This document shows positions 51,208 to 61,940 of a stretch of 64,000 nucleotides of DNA, piece by piece. Positions within the stretch are counted from its first letter, which is position 1; every line of letters starts with the position of its first letter. The notes below the pieces were generated by a model. It was not told the origin of the DNA, searched no databases, and saw nothing but the letters and a program-made list of their open reading frames with translations. The translations under genes were made by a program, and so were the position numbers. The DNA is taken from positions 71,098,449 to 71,162,448 of the forward strand of contig CM072810.1 in NCBI GenBank assembly GCA_037013495.1, read 5' to 3'. This DNA comes from Hippophae tibetana. Lineage: Eukaryota > Streptophyta > Magnoliopsida > Rosales > Elaeagnaceae.

Positions 51208-51228
51208 TGACGTCATCAAATGACGTCA
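51208..51228 (+). promoter_or_regulatory. Paired TGACGTCA sites upstream of the LTR TATA box
   Basis: TGACGTCA at 51208-51215 and again at 51221-51228, in a near-palindromic context. These are candidate bZIP (TGA/C-box) sites. Copies occur in the 3' LTR at 57049-57056 and 57062-57069. Confidence 0.55.
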
Positions 51229-51297
51229 GCAATCAATAATCCGCGTTTTTACATTTTTTTAACATTTTTTTCTCTACTTTTTCTCTCCATCCTCACC

Positions 51298-51305
51298 TAT
51301 AAATA
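51298..51305 (+). promoter_or_regulatory. LTR TATA box
   Basis: TATAAATA followed by a pyrimidine-rich region (cccccttcccttcacttc), a typical plant core promoter layout. The start of transcription would be expected about 30 bp downstream. Same position in the 3' LTR at 57139-57146. Confidence 0.65.
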
Positions 51306-52595
51306 CCCCCCTTCCCTTCACTTCAAAACACACCTTAAAAACACACTTCTCTCTTATTTCTTTCTCTCTTTTCTTAGATTTTTAGGTTTTTTTAGTTTTT
51401 CTTAGTTTTTAGTTAATTTCTCTTAGTTTTAGAGTTCTTCCCTTTTTGGGAAGAACTAGTTATGTTTTTGTAATATTTTAGCTTTTTGATTCAATAAATG
51501 GGAGTGCAAATTCCGCTTGGAGTTTTTCCAGCAACGGGAATAGCGTCGAAGTTCTGTAAGGATTTTATTTTCTTTACAGTTATTTTTATGCTTTATTCTT
51601 ACATGTTATATTTAATTTGTCTGTGGTTAAATTTAACTGTGCTGGCTATTTAGTAAACATGATGTAATAATAACGTTGTTATGCTTGCGAAATATTAAAT
51701 AGGTAAAAATCTCTAAAATGAATTGATTTTATTTTTATTCATGATTTTATATTAAGAATGTTAGAGAGAAATATATTATTTTTCATTACAAACTTAAACC
51801 TGAAAATTAGATTTTAAGGTTTAGTTATCCGGTCTGATTTAGAGTAGTGCTCTTTTATTTGATGGTTCAATCGCCCGGTAGTTAGAGTGAAGCTCTATTT
51901 CAAAAGTTTTTATAAGAATTATTATCTGAAAATGTATTGACAACATGTTTTCGGTAGTGGTTTTAAAACTTGAAAGTTAGTACTCGGATAACTAAATTCT
52001 TGGGTTTAATTTGGACACCTTGAATAAAGTTTAAACTGTCTAACCCCACCAAAGGTGGCATTTAAATGGTTCATTTTCAATCTCTTAGAAAAAGGAATTA
52101 ATTTAATTAAGCAAATTAGTTATCAACCCCACCCATAGGTGTTAATTGATTTGTTTAGTTAACAAAGAATATCTAACCCCACCAAAGGTGGTATTCATAC
52201 AAAAAAGGGAGAATCAATAAATATCAATTCATATCTTTAATAACCTAGATAATATGAGCAAGCATAATTAACTTAGTTATTATATCCATAAATACTCTGT
52301 CATTATAAATGATAAAATTTGCATGAATGTTTATTGAATCTATGTTTATTTTTATGTAAGTAGATTAAAAACACAAAAACCCCAAAATATCGTGACAAGA
52401 TGTTTAGGATTTAATTTCGTTTTTAAAATTTTGAATAATAAATTAAAAACCACATACATTCCTTCCTTAGATCGACCTTGGGAGTATACTTATCATTTTC
52501 TTCGAAATGATTCGTGCACTTGCGAGAGTTTTATAAATATTAAAACCAAAGTATTTGCGGGAATCGGCGATGCCGGTTTTCGTTCATCAAGTTTT

Positions 52596-52613
52596 TGGCG
52601 CCGTTGCCGGGGA
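52596..52613 (+). other. Primer-binding site, tRNA-Asp, perfect
   Basis: TGGCGCCGTTGCCGGGGA begins six bases after the LTR. It is complementary over all 18 bases to the 3' end of plant tRNA-Asp. Confidence 0.93.
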
Positions 52614-52729
52614 AGGAATAGCGTTTTTAAATTATTTTTCAAAATTTTAAAAACATTTTTGTGCTGTAAATAATTGTGATTTTTTTTTTGTTTTAATAGA
52701 AAAAATAATAATCGAATTTCAAATTTCAT

Positions 52730-52855
52730 AAAAAATAAAAAAAAAATAAAAAAAAAATAAAAAAAAAATAAAAAAAAAATAAAAAAAAAATAAAAAAAAA
52801 ATAAAAAAAAAATAAAAAAAAAATAAAAAAAAAATAAAAAAAAATAAAAAAAAAT
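52730..52855. repeat. A-tract array with a T about every 11 bases
   Basis: Roughly a dozen blocks of 9-10 A separated by single T at near-helical spacing. It looks like a slippage-prone simple repeat in the leader. Confidence 0.8.
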
Positions 52856-52909
52856 TAATTTTTTTTTAATTGTAATATAATTTAGAAATTTGAAATTTGA
52901 AATAAAATT

Positions 52910-53440
52910 TTTTTACCGTTCATGAATAGTAAAATAAATAAATAAATAAATAAAAAATAAAAAAAAATTAAAATTCAAAATTCAAAAAAATTTTAAGTTA
53001 ATAAGAAATAATATAGCGTGAATAGTAAAATAAAATTACCGTTCATGAATAGTAAAAAAAAATTAAAAATTAAAAACTTAATTTTTTTTTTAATATAGTG
53101 TAAATAGTAAAATAAAATTACCGTTCATGAATAGTAAAAAAAATAAATAAATAAATAAATAAAAAATAAAAAATAATTTAAAATTCAAAATTCAAAAAAT
53201 TTTTTAAGTTAATAAGAAATAATATAGCGTGAATAGTAAAATAAAATTACCGTTCATGAATAGTAAAAAAAAAATAAAAATTAAAAACTTAAATTTTTTT
53301 TATAGTGTAAATAGTAAAATAAAATTACCGTTCAGAAATAGTAAAAAAAAAAAAAGATTTAACAATTTAAAAATAAAAATAAATAAATAATCTAATGTAA
53401 ATAGTAAAATAAAATTCCCGTTCATGAATAGTAAAAAAAA
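52910..53440. repeat. Tandem leader repeats with ACCGTTCATGAATAGTA
   Basis: About six copies of ACCGTTCATGAATAGTA, or a close form, preceded by 'tagtaaaataaaatt' and separated by A-rich tracts; the copies have unequal spacing (about 80-130 bp). The autonomous element has only a short version at 32610-32720, so this block expanded in the non-autonomous line. Confidence 0.75.
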
Positions 53441-53449
53441 AAATTAAAA

Positions 53450-54110
53450 AAAAAATAAAGCTTACTTTTTAATTTTCATTTAATTTTAATTTTTATTTAA
53501 AATCTTAATTTTATTTTAATAAAAGTAATAATAAAAATGAATAAAAACAAAATAAAAAAAAATCAATTTTTATTCTTATTTTATTTTCCTTTACCTTTTT
53601 CAATTTTATTTTATTTTATTTTTTTATTTTTGTTTATTTTATTTTATTTTATTTTATTTTACTTTATTTTATTTTATTTTATTTTATTTTATATCAATTT
53701 TAATTTAATTTATTTTAATTTTTATTTTTTTTATTATTTTTTATTATTATTATTTTTTTTTATTTCCTACTTAATTTTTATTTAACTTAATTAACTTAGA
53801 TTTTTCATTAACTTAATTAACTTAGATTTTTAGTTTACTTAACTTAATTAACTTAACTTTTTAATTAACTTAGATTTTTTTTTAACTTAACTAACTTAGA
53901 TTTTTAACTTAGCTTTTTAATTAACTTAACTTAATTAACTTGAACTTTTTAATTAACTTTGATTAACTTAGTTTTTTTTAATTAATTTAGATATTTTTTT
54001 TACTTAACCAACTTAGCTTTTTAATTAAATTAGATTTTCATTAACTTAATTAACTTAGATTTTTACTTAACTGAACTTAATTAACTTAATTTTAATAGCA
54101 TGAAAAGTAA
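53450..54110. repeat. Low-complexity leader: (TTTTA)n and TTAACTTAATTAACTTAGA repeats
   Basis: Pentamer TTTTA repeats at about 53605-53690, then a run of TTAACTTA-type repeats with T-runs from about 53770 to 54095. The open frame across 53537-53785 is only this low-complexity sequence. No gene. Confidence 0.8.
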
Positions 54111-54125
54111 AGATCTAAGGGAGTT

Positions 54126-54246
54126 CTGTCTAGGAGACTAGTTCTTGGAAGCCTTTGTGCCACTAGTCTTTCCTGGGAACGTTGCTCTGTCTAGGAGGAT
54201 GGTATTTAAGGAGCCTTTGCCCCACCATTCTTTCCTGGGAGCACTC
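54126..54246 (+). repeat. Conserved pair of ~61-bp leader repeats
   Basis: Two related tandem segments, each starting CTGTCTAGGAG and ending CTTTCCTGGGA, with 'ccttt-gc-cc' in the middle. The same pair occurs in the leader of the autonomous element at 32411-32535 (minus strand). Conservation despite loss of all coding sequence suggests a cis role in the RNA; this is inferred. Confidence 0.7.
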
Positions 54247-54580
54247 TTGGTTAATACTAATTATGTTATTTTAAACCTTAAAAAAAATAAAAAATAAAAA
54301 ATTTGAAACTATCTCAAAAATTTTAAAGTTTTAATCTCAAGAGTTAGTTTCTTTGCTTGATCTAGGTACAATTGTGTTATGATGCCTTAATTATTTGATT
54401 TGCACCTAGATGTGGGTTATCTAAAACCCTCAAGCATGCCCTTAGTTTTTGGTACAGAAAAATTTAAAAGTCAATAGGGCATGTTTGAAACAGTATAGGT
54501 AGACAACATTGTCTTACTTGTAGGTATGATTGACTCAATGATGAGGGGACATTGAGTTTACTTAAGAGGCAATCCCCAAG
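54247..54580 (+). other. Segment replacing gag-pol in the non-autonomous element
   Basis: About 330 bp that joins the leader-like part to the 3' untranslated part. I find no counterpart for it in the autonomous element and no gene in it. Confidence 0.5.
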
Positions 54581-54582
54581 TT

Positions 54583-54599
54583 ACGTCTTGCTAAGACGT
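54583..54599 (+). other. Hairpin module after the (lost) coding region
   Basis: Perfect inverted repeat ACGTCTT-GCT-AAGACGT, followed by 'gctggatgggaggcaaccca'. It matches 25326-25342 and, more loosely, 30816-30832 in the autonomous element. It marks the 3' border of coding blocks in this family. Confidence 0.7.
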
Positions 54600-56505
54600 T
54601 AAACTAAGCGCTGGATGGGAGGCAACCCATCATTTTAGGTAATTTTCTGTTATTTATTTTATTTACTTAATTTGATTGTTTATTTTAGTTTAATAATTTT
54701 TAAATTTTTAAAACTAAAAATATTTGTTGAGATGTTAGAAGTTTACAGCGATCTGTCTGTATACACTTTAATAATGAATATGATGGATGCACCTGCATTT
54801 CTCCATTACTACTTACACATTCTCAGGAAATAGGTAATCTTTCTTCTCTTTTCTCTTTATCTTTAATTTACAGTTGTTACATTGAGGACAATGTAAGTTC
54901 TAGGTTGGGGGTGGTGAAAAGTTACCATGCTTAATTAAAAAAAAAAAGATTTAACAATTTAAAAATTAAAAAAAAAAAAAATTTAAATATTTTCTCACAA
55001 AAATTTATCATTTCTTTAAATCAAATTTAAGTAAATAATTAAGTCTTTTGTACTGTTAGATTAATTTTTGAAAACATATCATGAAATATTTTGTAATTAT
55101 TTTTGATAATTAGTTAGTTTTTGTCATAACTAGTATTTCTTGATAAAATGTGGAAATTATATTAAACCCAAAATCGGTGTTTATGAATTTTTTTTTAGTG
55201 GAGACTACCCTTGTGAGATATAATTTGAGCCTAAATTCTTTTATTCAGAGTGAAATATATTTTTTCTACTCCAAACACATTTCTTATTTATTCAAATTTT
55301 TAGATGATCTCTATAGGTATTAGCATTGAATGTATGAATTTTTTTCTCATCTTAATAGAGTATCATATATATTTTTTTATTATTTTTGTTTAGATTAAAT
55401 GATTTGAGTAGAAATTGATAGTATATGCTTATATCTCATTTATGCATGACTGCTACAAAAACAAAAAGACATATCTGGGGTTACCTAAACCAAGATCAAA
55501 CAGAAAAGCCACAAAATTAACCACTCACCAAAATCCAAAAAAAATGTACAATCTGTACATGGGTTGACTCTCTAAAAAAATACATATATTGAAAAAAAAA
55601 TATATATATATCTTCAGAAAAAAAATAGAGAGATAAAAAATTATAGTATCATCTACATACTATGACCCACATTGCCTACAAAGTTGTGAGTAAAGGCTAA
55701 TTACAAAAGAAATATATAGGAAGTAATTCCCTAAAAAGTCATTGCAATTTCTTCATTTGTAAAAAGCATATATCTTGAAATTCTTTCTTAATGAGTTTGA
55801 TTTATGCATTAAAATAATTTTTATATATGATATCTTTATAATTTATACATTCGATTCCTTTCATGAGATCAATGTTAAAATAACACTTTGAGCCTTTATT
55901 CTTTATACATATGCGAACCTATTAGTTCATTTCTATACATCAACTCTTTCGCATATAAATTAGTATGAGTGTTTGAACCCATAGGATTCAGTGCTTTGAG
56001 AGTATTGACTTGTGAGGAATAGAGTCGAAGCGAATTCTGATTCATGACACTGAAATTGGGTAAAATTAAATTGATACATTTTTGAAATGAAATATGAAAA
56101 TGATTTTCGACTAATTATTATAATAAAATCATGATTGTTTAAAGAGATTAAAATAACTTATGCTTGAGATTTTAATTATGATCTTAAAGGAGATTAAAAA
56201 GTATGAGATATTTTTGTGATATGTTGTTTTCTTTTATTCTTAAATTAATTATTGATTGTGTTGTAATTGTAGTTTTTGATTTGATTGTTTTTATAGTTTC
56301 TTTTGATTTTTACAGTTAGTTCAATGTTTGTGGGTATCATTACTAAAAACCCTCACGAGACTCAAACTCGTCCACTAGGGCAACCTAGGGGTTTAACGGC
56401 TTGTTGCATAGGCTAAATGCAACCGTTTCAATCCACGAAAGTGATTTAGGATAGTTTAATTTTTAGTTTTTATCGCTTCTCTTGCTAAGGGACTAGCAAG
56501 AAGCT
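54600..56505 (+). other. 3' untranslated region of the non-autonomous element
   Basis: No gene. Colinear, inverted in the window, with 23483-25320 of the autonomous element. It contains hairpin ACATTG-AGGA-CAATGT at 54879-54894, directly followed by a polypurine-tract-like AGGTTGGGGGTGGTGAAAAG at 54902-54921. Confidence 0.75.
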
Positions 56506-56517
56506 GGTTGGGGGTTG
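56506..56517 (+). other. Polypurine tract
   Basis: GGTTGGGGGTTG directly precedes the 3' LTR. It is identical to the tract of the autonomous element. Confidence 0.88.
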
Positions 56518-58430
56518 TGATGAGTGCTCAAAAAGCACTAAAATAACCATGATTTTATGCACATTAATTGATTAAAAATATATATATTTATATGTTTTAT
56601 CATATATTTATATAAATTTGTCTTTTTCGGAATCACGGGTATTTTTATTGTTTTTCAGGTATTTTGGCTTAAAAACGCAACTTAAAAACTCAAAGAGGAA
56701 TACTGGAAGCAATACATCACAAATATATTAATAAATAAATGCGGAAAGGTCGACAAATATGGAAAAATTGGAAAAAATGGGTCAAAAAGGTCAAAAAGGT
56801 CAAAAAGGAGAAAAACGCGCCGCCTTGCCGCCCGGCCGCCGCGCCCCAGCGCCCAGCACCGCCCCAAGCAGCAGCGCGCGGCACTGTTCATCCGCGGTTA
56901 CTGTTCATCAGACTCGGCACTGTTCATACCCCGGTACTGTTCATCAGACTCGGCACTGTTCATCCGCGGGTACTGTTCATCCGCGGGTACTGTTCATCCG
57001 ACTCGGCACTGTTCATACCCGGTACTGTGCAGCCGCCCCATGTCATGCTGACGTCATCAAATGACGTCAGCAATCAATAATCCGCGTTTTTACATTTTTT
57101 TAACATTTTTTTCTCTACTTTTTCTCTCCATCCTCACCTATAAATACCCCCCTTCCCTTCACTTCAAAACACACCTTAAAAACACACTTCTCTCTTATTT
57201 CTTTCTCTCTTTTCTTAGATTTTTAGGTTTTTTTAGTTTTTCTTAGTTTTTAGTTAATTTCTCTTAGTTTTAGAGTTCTTCCCTTTTTGGGAAGAACTAG
57301 TTATGTTTTTGTAATATTTTAGCTTTTTGATTCAATAAATGGGAGTGCAAATTCCGCTTGGAGTTTTTCCAGCAACGGGAATAGCGTCGAAGTTCTGTAA
57401 GGATTTTATTTTCTTTACAGTTATTTTTATGCTTTATTCTTACATGTTATATTTAATTTGTCTGTGGTTAAATTTAACTGTGCTGGCTATTTAGTAAACA
57501 TGATGTAATAATAACGTTGTTATGCTTGCGAAATATTAAATAGGTAAAAATCTCTAAAATGAATTGATTTTATTTTTATTCATGATTTTATATTAAGAAT
57601 GTTAGAGAGAAATATATTATTTTTCATTACAAACTTAAACCTGAAAATTAGATTTTAAGGTTTAGTTATCCGGTCTGATTTAGAGTAGTGCTCTTTTATT
57701 TGATGGTTCAATCGCCCGGTAGTTAGAGTGAAGCTCTATTTCAAAAGTTTTTATAAGAATTATTATCTGAAAATGTATTGACAACATGTTTTCGGTAGTG
57801 GTTTTAAAACTTGAAAGTTAGTACTCGGATAACTAAATTCTTGGGTTTAATTTGGACACCTTGAATAAAGTTTAAACTGTCTAACCCCACCAAAGGTGGC
57901 ATTTAAATGGTTCATTTTCAATCTCTTAGAAAAAGGAATTAATTTAATTAAGCAAATTAGTTATCAACCCCACCCATAGGTGTTAATTGATTTGTTTAGT
58001 TAACAAAGAATATCTAACCCCACCAAAGGTGGTATTCATACAAAAAAGGGAGAATCAATAAATATCAATTCATATCTTTAATAACCTAGATAATATGAGC
58101 AAGCATAATTAACTTAGTTATTATATCCATAAATACTCTGTCATTATAAATGATAAAATTTGCATGAATGTTTATTGAATCTATGTTTATTTTTATGTAA
58201 GTAGATTAAAAACACAAAAACCCCAAAATATCGTGACAAGATGTTTAGGATTTAATTTCGTTTTTAAAATTTTGAATAATAAATTAAAAACCACATACAT
58301 TCCTTCCTTAGATCGACCTTGGGAGTATACTTATCATTTTCTTCGAAATGATTCGTGCACTTGCGAGAGTTTTATAAATATTAAAACCAAAGTATTTGCG
58401 GGAATCGGCGATGCCGGTTTTCGTTCATCA
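56518..58430 (+). repeat. 3' LTR of the non-autonomous element
   Basis: 1913 bp, the same length as 50677-52589 at a constant offset of 5841. The only differences I find are near 56772 (A for C) and 56800 (G for T). It is followed by the target duplication ATTAT. Confidence 0.97.
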
Positions 58431-58435
58431 ATTAT

Positions 58436-59512
58436 ACCTCAAGTTTGGAAAGACTTTGTGGATTATAGACGTTCAGAAGAATTTCAAATTATTAGAGAAG
58501 ATCATCAGAATGTCCAAATGCATAACATTCTTCCTAACCGTACTAGGAGGTCTTCAAATCCTGAAGTTAGATTTCGAATGGTATTATTAATTTGTCTTAA
58601 TTTTATAAATATTTTTATATTAATTTTTTTCAATTTAATTTCATGTCATTGTTAATAAAATTTTCCTAATTTATGTAGGAAGCTGAATTAGGTAGACCTG
58701 TTACCCGAATGGAATTGTACATAGAAACAAAGACTCCTAGAACGAAGAATGCAAGACCGATGAGTCAACGAGGAGTAGAACAATTAAATAAGTTGGTTAG
58801 TAATTTCGGTTGATAAAAAGTCTGATTGATACTTAATAATTGATGTAATAATGAATGATATGTTTGTTTGCTTTATTATTTGTAGAGAACTATTCCAGAA
58901 AAAATATACAGGGGTGAAATAATCGAAGAGCCTGGGAGAGATGCTTTATATCATGCATTCGGACGCGAGCATCCTGGTCGTGTTAGGGGAGGTAGCCAAT
59001 ATGATGGTGCTATGGAGTATTTTAAAATTCCAAAACATAAGCCTTGGACGGTAAGTAAGGAGAAATACACTAAAATTGAAGAAGAATTCAACTCCTTTAA
59101 GGCCTTCGTGATGAGTGAGATTTCCACTCTAAAAGAACATCAATCACAACAACTGTCAGCCATGGCATCATGCTACAACCAGGGCATGCCATATTTGCCA
59201 AGCATGCAACCATCCATGCCAGGCATACCACCTTCCATTCGAGGCATGCCGCAATCGATGCCAAGCATGCCACCATGCATGCCATCCACCCAATCTCATT
59301 GTGCTCAAACTACATCCAGTATGGGATATAGCCATCCTATTGGTCCTCATTATATGCCAGAAATGCACATGCAATCAAGTAGTGGTTCATTTTCTCCAAT
59401 GTAATCTGCACATTCTTACCATAAATCAAGCCAAGATGAACATATTGGTGAGAATGTACATCCAATAGCTACTCCACATGAGAGTCCTCCTCTATTTGAT
59501 GAATCATATGTG
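58436..59512 (+). pseudogene. Second CACTA gene, Transposase_24 core and Met/Pro-rich tract
   Basis: Resumes exactly where the frame left off. The core Transposase_24 motifs lie in three exons. The last exon, 58886-59512, adds a predicted coiled-coil-like stretch (KEKYTKIEEEFNSFKAFVMSEISTLKEHQ, of which I quote KIEEEFNSFKAF) and a low-complexity tract of MPSM/MPxI units at about 59188-59290. TAA at 59402 interrupts, but the frame stays open to the donor at 59513. Confidence 0.8.
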
Positions 59513-59584
59513 GTAAGATTTTAATTTTTAAATTCTTATTATATGTTTTATTTTTTTTATATATAACAATTCAATTTTTTACAG

Positions 59585-61237
59585 AATATGAAATGTTTGT
59601 TGAAACATCCTTCGTCAACGAACTATGTTGCTATTGGAACGGAACAAAAATTGAGCGATGATCGGATGATTCATAGTCAATATTTGCCTAATCATTGGCG
59701 AATAGTAATTGATCAATCATTGTTTCATGATTGTCCACTACCTGTGCCTTCTGATGCTACCACAGTCCAAGAGCCGATTGGACCGTATGTGGCTTGGCCG
59801 TCGATTCAAGTTGTTCTAAATTTTAACATTGTACTATTTTTTAACTTAAAAAATAACACTTGTTTACTACTATTATTTAATGTGATCTTATATTGTTACT
59901 AAAATACATATATGATACTTTTTTGGTAGTCTATTATACCAGAACTCTTAAATGCGGCACATTTAAGAGATACCAAGCAAGTATCTCGTGCTAAATCTAT
60001 GACTAGTGGACCATCATCGTGCACCAAGTCATTCAAGAAGAAGCCTTGGAAAAAGTATAGTCATACTTATGTGTTACAGTTCAGTAGAAATCTTGGCAGT
60101 TTGATGACTATTGTTGGGAGGGCATCTGCATAAATGATGGATGGCATGTGCCACTTCCTATTGAAATTTCTGGTGTAGACATCGGCCAAACTTATATATC
60201 GATCGAGTGCTTGTTGCAAATATTTGAATATCAAATTATCCATTTAAGTATAATTCAAGTGTGGACAACGTGAGTCCTCAATCTAGTTAATTTTCTTTTA
60301 TTTATGCAGAACATATATAATTATATTTATATTATCTAATTATATATATACATATATAGGGCTTGCTATTATTGACTTCAACATAATCACTCATCACATT
60401 TAGCAATGTTCTATGATTCTTCATATGTCAATCAATATCAAGAGAAGGATGTTAGCATCAGAGCTAAACAATTATGTGATAGAGCATTAACGCTTAGCAG
60501 AAATCAAAAGTTGATAATCCCTTGGCCATTAAGGTTTGAACAAGGCCAAGATCATTGGATGTTGGTAATCATTGATATGTTCAATAATCGTGCTTGGTAC
60601 TGTGACTCAGCTTCCATAGAACTGAGTAAAGATACAAAAGAAGTTGTTGAAATGTAAGAGTTATATTTAGTTACATATTAGTTTTTTCTATTATTTTTTG
60701 TAATATTTAATAAAAACTAATCGTTTTATACCTTGATAGGGCATGGAAGTTGTGGAACAAGTTTAGGGGCATTGTCCTTAAAAAATCTCATAAGCTTATA
60801 TGGACAAAAGTTATGGTATGTACAATTCAATATTTTTATTAATTTTACAATTAAATAATAAGGAGGTTCGAATATGAACATTCATGTATACATGCATTTT
60901 TTTTGTAGGTTCCACAACAAAATAATGGAGTCATGTGTGGTTATTATGTCATGAAGTTTATGAGCGAAATCATCACAAATATCAAAATTCCAATTGATGA
61001 TGTGGTAATATATTTTACCCATATACATACAAGTTTTAACATATTTGAGTTTGTTTTTGTAAATAAATGAAATCATATTCTTATTTTGATTTTGAATACA
61101 TGTAGTTCTTTGGTTGGAACAAGACGGGTTACGACCAGCAAATTTTGGATGATTTACGAGAGGAATGGGCAGAACACATGGTTCAAATTATATCATCACA
61201 AGAACAATCAGGAGAAGATTCTGATGATCTTGAATAG
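59585..61237 (+). pseudogene. Ulp1-like C48 cysteine protease domain of the CACTA gene
   Basis: Peptidase_C48 domain spread over several exons. The catalytic His is in QDHWMLVIID (60553-60555), the Asp in WYCDSAS (60604-60606), and the Gln and Cys in PQQNNGVMCGYYVMKF (Cys at 60936-60938), so the whole triad is kept. The end is FFGWNKTGYDQQ...GEDSDDLE with TAG at 61235-61237. Ulp1 proteases remove SUMO from proteins. CACTA and some Mutator-like elements of plants are known to carry such a domain, but its role in transposition is not established. As sequence, this part looks less damaged than the transposase. Confidence 0.85.
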
Positions 61238-61940
61238 CATATGACAACATAACAGTAAAGTTTTTAATGATTTGGCCTTCTCTATCTATTCCTGTGTCTG
61301 AAATCACTTGTTTGATGATGATTAATCATATATATGCTCATGTATTTAGGGGAATGTATTGTTTATAAATATGAATTTATCTGGAATCTATCCTAGTATT
61401 TTTAATGATATAATGAGGTCTAAATGTACAAATCAGGTGTACGTCGGTCCAATTTGTTTCTTGGTTTGTATGAGTTTTGGGGCACATGAACGTGTTCCTT
61501 ATGTTTAATGGCACCAAAACTCAGACAAGCTTAGCCAAGTAAGAAATCGAAGTTACATGCAATTGATTTCATATTTAGAGTTCATTATATATAGCATTAA
61601 AAAATAGTAGTAGATATTCCAGATAACTTCATATATATAGACAAATGATTAATAATACTAATATGAGTTCGTTGAATGTCGTTGTACATGGTAATCTGTT
61701 TTTTATGGTAATATTTATAATGATTTAATTTCTTCATTCGTACGTCTGAAGTTTAGACTACCTTTTTGATGGATGTTTTACGTGCTCATGTAGGAGAATA
61801 TTTGTTATATGGATCAGCTTTTTTTTGCCATAATGCTTGTGAAGGCCAATCAAGATTCTAAGCCAACCAAGCTTACTCTATGGCATAATTTGACGACAAT
61901 ATTTTATTTGTAATTGAAGTTATTTATATGCATTATTTAC
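61238..61940 (+). other. CACTA 3' untranslated region
   Basis: No gene seen. AT-rich sequence between the stop of the protease gene and the right subterminal repeats. It should hold the polyadenylation site, which I cannot pinpoint. Confidence 0.5.

Larger units (their letters stand above)
50677..52589 (+). repeat. 5' LTR of the non-autonomous element
   Basis: 1913 bp. It opens with hairpin AGTGCT-CAAAA-AGCACT at 50682-50698. It contains a GC-rich island (about 50975-51200) with eight copies of ACTGTTCAT, paired TGACGTCA sites and a TATA box. Its partner is 56518-58430. Confidence 0.97.
50677..58430 (+). mobile_element. Non-autonomous Athila-derived LTR retrotransposon, very young
   Basis: 7754 bp on the plus strand, bounded by a perfect 5-bp duplication ATTAT (50672-50676 and 58431-58435). 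Its two 1913-bp LTRs have TGATGAG...GTTCATCA ends and differ, by my reading, at two sites. A perfect tRNA-Asp primer site and a polypurine tract are present. The 3.9-kb interior has no gag, protease, RT or integrase. It keeps the leader repeat pair and the 3' hairpin modules of the larger element at 21520-34946, to which its LTRs are clearly related (about 85-90% by eye). It must use proteins of an autonomous relative. Confidence 0.96.
50165..61237 (+). pseudogene. CACTA second gene: Transposase_24 (TNPA-like) fused to Ulp1/C48 protease, split by LTR element
   Basis: Inferred exons are 50165-50425, 50507-50676, then after the nested retroelement 58436-58580, 58679-58795, 58886-59512, 59585-59809, 59930-~60054, ~60104-60269, ~60400-60654, ~60741-60813, 60909-61003 and 61107-61237, with GT/AG borders at most. 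The middle exons match the plant Ptta/En/Spm Transposase_24 region (VWKDFVDYRRSEEF, EELGRPVT-like, KTPRTKNARPMSQRG, DALYHAFGREHPGRVRG). A Met/Pro-rich tract follows. The last exons are a C48 peptidase. In-frame stops are TAG 50222 and TAA 59402; reading continues in frame past both. The gene is broken by the 7.75-kb insertion at codon IIe-Ile of HPWII. Confidence 0.85.

Noticed and set aside
53537..53785. 82-codon open frame
   Set aside because: It is made of TTTTA repeats and encodes only Phe/Leu/Tyr runs.
59585..61237. The Ulp1 protease as a host gene or a captured host fragment
   Set aside because: It lies inside CACTA ends, in phase with the upstream Transposase_24 exons, and plant CACTA elements commonly carry this domain.
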